Assembly: GCF_033441515.1 (NCBI RefSeq)
Contig: NZ_JAWQJT010000002.1
Coordinates: 2,698,354 to 2,762,353, forward strand
Direction of reading: 5' to 3'
DNA: 64,000 bases
Source: Amycolatopsis solani
GTDB lineage: Bacteria; Actinomycetota; Actinomycetes; Mycobacteriales; Pseudonocardiaceae
Position 1 is the first letter of the stretch, and each line of letters begins with the position of its first letter. Shown in pieces: positions 61,512 through 64,000 of this stretch. The position numbers and the translations under genes are program-made. The notes below the pieces were generated by a model. It was not told the origin of the DNA. It saw only the letters and a program-made list of their open reading frames with translations, and ran no database searches.

Positions 61512-62141
61512 GTGAGCGACCGGCTGTTCACGCGCGAGGAGCTGGCACTCGACCCCGTCGACCTGGCCCGGCTGCTGCTCGGCTCGGTCCTGGAAGCCGA
61601 CGGTCCCGACGGCACCGTCGGCGTCCGGCTGGTCGAGGTCGAGGCCTACCGCGGCGAGGACGACCCGGCGTCGCACTGCTACCGCGGTCAGACCCCGCGC
61701 AACGCCGTGATGTGGGGGCCCGCGGGTCACCTGTACGTGTACTTCGTCTACGGGATGCACTTCTGCGCGAACATCGTCGGCTCCCACGACGGCGTGGCGG
61801 GCGCGGTGCTGCTGCGGGCGGGCGAGGTCGTCACCGGCCTCGACGTCGTCCGCCGGCGCCGCCCGAACGCGCGGGGGACCGGCGAGCTGGCCAAGGGCCC
61901 GGCGATCCTCACGTCGGTGCTGCGCATCGACCGCGAGCAGAACGGTGTCGACCTGACCGACCCGGCGTCGCCGGTCCGCCTCTACGCGGGTGAGCGGGTA
62001 CCGGACGAGCTGATCCGCACCGGGCCCCGGGTCGGCGTGGCGATGGCGATGGACACGCCGTGGCGGTTCTGGGTCGACGGCTCGCCGGCCGTGTCGACCT
62101 ACCGCCGCGGCGGGAAGCGCCGGGTCCGACCCGCCGTTTAG
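61512..62141 (+). CDS. mpg: 3-methyladenine DNA glycosylase (AAG/MPG family)
   Basis: A 209-residue monofunctional glycosylase that removes alkylated purines. VRLVEVEAYRGEDDPASHCYRG carries the catalytic Glu, NAVMWGPAGHLYVYFVYGMHFC the DNA-intercalating Tyr region, and GTGELAKGPAILTSVL the base pocket. Three GTG codons in a row (61506, 61509, 61512) could start it; 61512 is best spaced from GGGGAG. It lies between argH and tyrS as in M. tuberculosis. Confidence 0.95.
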   Translation: MSDRLFTREELALDPVDLARLLLGSVLEADGPDGTVGVRLVEVEAYRGEDDPASHCYRGQTPRNAVMWGPAGHLYVYFVYGMHFCANIVGSHDGVAGAVLLRAGEVVTGLDVVRRRRPNARGTGELAKGPAILTSVLRIDREQNGVDLTDPASPVRLYAGERVPDELIRTGPRVGVAMAMDTPWRFWVDGSPAVSTYRRGGKRRVRPAV

Positions 62142-62173
62142 TCGGTTGACCAGGTACGGGAGGATCTACAGGC

Positions 62174-63448
62174 GTGAGCGAACACATCCTCGACGAGCTG
62201 TCCTGGCGCGGCCTGATCGCGCAGTCCACCGACATCGACGCCCTCCGGCGCGAGCTCGACCAGGGTCCCGTCACGCTCTATTGCGGGTTCGACCCGACCG
62301 CGCCCAGCCTGCACGCCGGCAACCTGGTCCCGCTGCTCATGCTCAAGCGCTTCCAGCGCGCGGGGCACCGGCCCATCGTGCTGGCCGGCGGCGCGACGGG
62401 GATGATCGGCGACCCGCGCGACACCGGTGAACGCACGTTGAACACCCTCGACGTCGTCGCCGAGTGGGCCGGGCGCATCCGCGGCCAGCTGGAGCGGTTC
62501 GTCGACTTCGACGACTCGCCGACCGGCGCGATCGTCGAAAACAACCTGAACTGGACCGGGCAGCAGAGCGCCCTGGAGTTCCTGCGCGACGTCGGGAAGC
62601 ACTTCTCGATCAACGTCATGCTCAACCGGGAGACGGTGAAGCGCCGCCTCGAGGGCGACGGCATGTCGTACACCGAGTTCAGCTACCTGCTCCTGCAATC
62701 GCAGGACTACCTGCAGCTGTACCGCCAGTACGGCTGCAAGCTGCAGGTCGGCGGGTCCGACCAGTGGGGCAACCTCGTCGGCGGGGTCGATCTGATCCGC
62801 CGGACCGAGGGAGCGGGCGCGCACGCGCTGACCGCGCCGCTGGTCACCGACGCCGAGGGCCGCAAGTTCGGCAAGTCCACCGGCGGCGGGAACCTCTGGC
62901 TCGACCCGGAGATGACCTCGCCGTACGCCTGGTACCAGTACTTCGTCAATGTGGGTGACGCCGACGTGATCCGCTACCTGCGGATGTTCACTTTCCTGGA
63001 CCAGGAGGAGATCGCCGCCCTCGCGGAGGACACCGCGGAGCGTCCTCACCTGCGTGCCGCGCAGAAGCGGCTGGCGGAGGAGTTCACCGTCCTCGTGCAC
63101 GGCGAGGAGCAGACCCGGCAGGTCATCAACGCCAGCCAGGCTCTGTTCGGCCGCGGCGAGCTCGGCGACCTGGACGAACGCACCCTCGACGCCGCGATGG
63201 CCGAGGTGCCGAACGGCAAGGTCGACCCGTCGGGCGAACCGACGATCGTCGACCTGCTGCTCGCCGGCGGCCTGGTCGACAGCAAGGGCGCCGCGCGCCG
63301 CACGGTCAAGGAGGGCGGCGCGTACGTCAACAACCAGAAGATCGCGGACGAGGAGTGGAAGCCTGCGCCGGGCGACGCCCTGCACGGCAAGTGGCTCGTG
63401 ATCCGCAAGGGCCGGCGCACCGTCGCCGGCGTCGCCCTCGGCGGCTGA
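62174..63448 (+). CDS. tyrS: Tyrosyl-tRNA synthetase
   Basis: A 424-residue class I synthetase. [16 protein letters not shown] contains the HIGH-type motif (HAGN), [18 protein letters not shown] and [11 protein letters not shown] bind tyrosine, and KFGKST is the KMSKS motif. An S4 RNA-binding domain closes the chain ([23 protein letters not shown]). GTG at 62174. It immediately precedes the rRNA operon. Confidence 0.97.
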   Translation: MSEHILDELSWRGLIAQSTDIDALRRELDQGPVTLYCGFDPTAPSLHAGNLVPLLMLKRFQRAGHRPIVLAGGATGMIGDPRDTGERTLNTLDVVAEWAGRIRGQLERFVDFDDSPTGAIVENNLNWTGQQSALEFLRDVGKHFSINVMLNRETVKRRLEGDGMSYTEFSYLLLQSQDYLQLYRQYGCKLQVGGSDQWGNLVGGVDLIRRTEGAGAHALTAPLVTDAEGRKFGKSTGGGNLWLDPEMTSPYAWYQYFVNVGDADVIRYLRMFTFLDQEEIAALAEDTAERPHLRAAQKRLAEEFTVLVHGEEQTRQVINASQALFGRGELGDLDERTLDAAMAEVPNGKVDPSGEPTIVDLLLAGGLVDSKGAARRTVKEGGAYVNNQKIADEEWKPAPGDALHGKWLVIRKGRRTVAGVALGG

Positions 63449-63475
63449 TCGTCTCCGTAGGCCCGGAACAGGGCC

Positions 63476-63501
63476 TTGACCTGCGGTAACGCGGTTAAGG
63501 T
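63476..63501 (+). promoter_or_regulatory. Possible rRNA promoter, distal
   Basis: TTGACC (63476-63481) and TAAGGT (63496-63501) have a 14-base spacer, short for a vegetative promoter. The -35 is perfect. It lies about 300 bases before the 16S gene in the 347-base gap 63449-63795, which otherwise holds leader sequence. Confidence 0.4.
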
Positions 63502-63510
63502 ACCCCCCTG

Positions 63511-63538
63511 TTTCGGGCCCCTGGAGGGGGTGTAAAGT
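63511..63538 (+). promoter_or_regulatory. Possible rRNA promoter, proximal
   Basis: TGTAAAGT (63531-63538) is an extended -10, with TTTCGG at 63511-63516 as a weak -35 at a 16-base spacer. Two or more tandem promoters are usual for rRNA operons in actinomycetes. Confidence 0.4.
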
Positions 63539-63682
63539 TCTCCAAGTCGCCAGGGAAACCGGGTGGCCGCCGGGACACGAACCAAGCTCTCGCTCGAAGC
63601 GATTGAGTGGGTGTCCCACCAAAAAATGCTAGAAATAACTCGCTTCGAGTAAGGCCGCTCAACGGCGGTGCGACTCGGGGTG

Positions 63683-63710
63683 TGTTGCTTGAGAACTCAA
63701 CAGTGTGCTA
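63683..63710 (+). promoter_or_regulatory. rRNA leader antitermination/processing element
   Basis: The self-complementary TTGAGAACTCAA core (63689-63700) followed by CAGTGTG is the conserved segment found before 16S rRNA in actinomycete operons, linked to antitermination and RNase III processing. Confidence 0.65.
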
Positions 63711-63795
63711 GTGAACTAAGCCAGTAGAGCTTATATATGAAACCTCGTATGAGGTTCCTTTGAGAGCAAGAACATTGCCTCGATTAAACTATTCA

Positions 63796-64000
<205 letters not shown>

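Overview
The window looks like a chromosomal segment of an actinomycete of the family Pseudonocardiaceae, most likely Amycolatopsis. The DNA is about 70% GC with strong GC3 bias, GTG starts and GTGA/ATGA/TGATG overlaps are common, and a partial 16S rRNA at the right end is of Amycolatopsis type. The first gene closely matches the exo-beta-D-glucosaminidase (CsxA) known from Amycolatopsis orientalis. There is no prophage, insertion sequence, CRISPR array, tRNA or biosynthetic gene cluster. Most genes are core or niche metabolism.

Layout. 1-3.1 kb: secreted exo-chitosanase with a palindromic operator. 3.2-6.1 kb: Nudix-like membrane protein, YchJ-like protein, RNase H and a Crp/Fnr regulator. 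6.1-9.5 kb: a 14-codon ORF with its own Shine-Dalgarno and hairpin, a two-gene unit with a degenerate nucleotidyl-cyclase-like protein, a DUF1684 protein and a secreted AMIN-like protein. 9.6-12.3 kb: a tightly packed operon of an MBL-fold hydrolase, an Mrr-like protein and a PD-(D/E)XK nuclease-like protein. 12.4-16.6 kb: acyltransferase and uvrA. 16.6-19.7 kb: two lipoproteins and an ECF sigma/anti-sigma/SRPBCC operon. 19.7-21.6 kb: an MFS efflux pump facing an HxlR regulator. 21.7-25.5 kb: a dicarboxylate carrier facing a DcuS/DcuR-type two-component system. 25.5-33.3 kb: a frameshifted remnant, a secreted M64 peptidase and a chitobiose-type uptake operon (lactonase-like protein, binding protein, two permeases, intracellular GH20 hexosaminidase). 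33.3-39.9 kb: divergent operons for D-amino-acid or N-acyl-D-amino-acid use, with an IclR regulator and RidA. 39.9-41.5 kb: ACC deaminase with a GntR regulator.

41.8-63.4 kb is core and collinear with the Mycobacterium tuberculosis infC-tyrS region as I remember it: infC-rpmI-rplT-tsnR, pheST, argCJBDFR-argH, mpg and tyrS. Lineage-specific insertions are an AlkD-like protein, a tripeptidyl aminopeptidase-like secreted hydrolase, an HTH protein, a degenerate 66-bp repeat tract and a WYL regulator. A 16S rRNA gene starts at about 63.8 kb.

The clearest oddity is in the arginine operon. At the position where argG stands in relatives there is only an intact, translationally coupled 85-codon ORF that resembles two conserved pieces of the ArgG C-terminal half joined together, with no ATP-binding half. 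Other points of interest are a perfect DasR-type palindrome upstream of the chitobiose uptake genes, an infC gene that appears to start at ATC, a 26-bp near-palindrome over the start codon of the ACC-deaminase regulator, and the nuclease-like operon at 9.6-12.3 kb. Chitosan hydrolysis (left edge), chitooligosaccharide uptake and N-acetylglucosamine release (27-33 kb) form one nutritional theme. D-amino-acid and ACC breakdown (33-41 kb) form another. Both suit a soil saprophyte living near fungi and plant roots.
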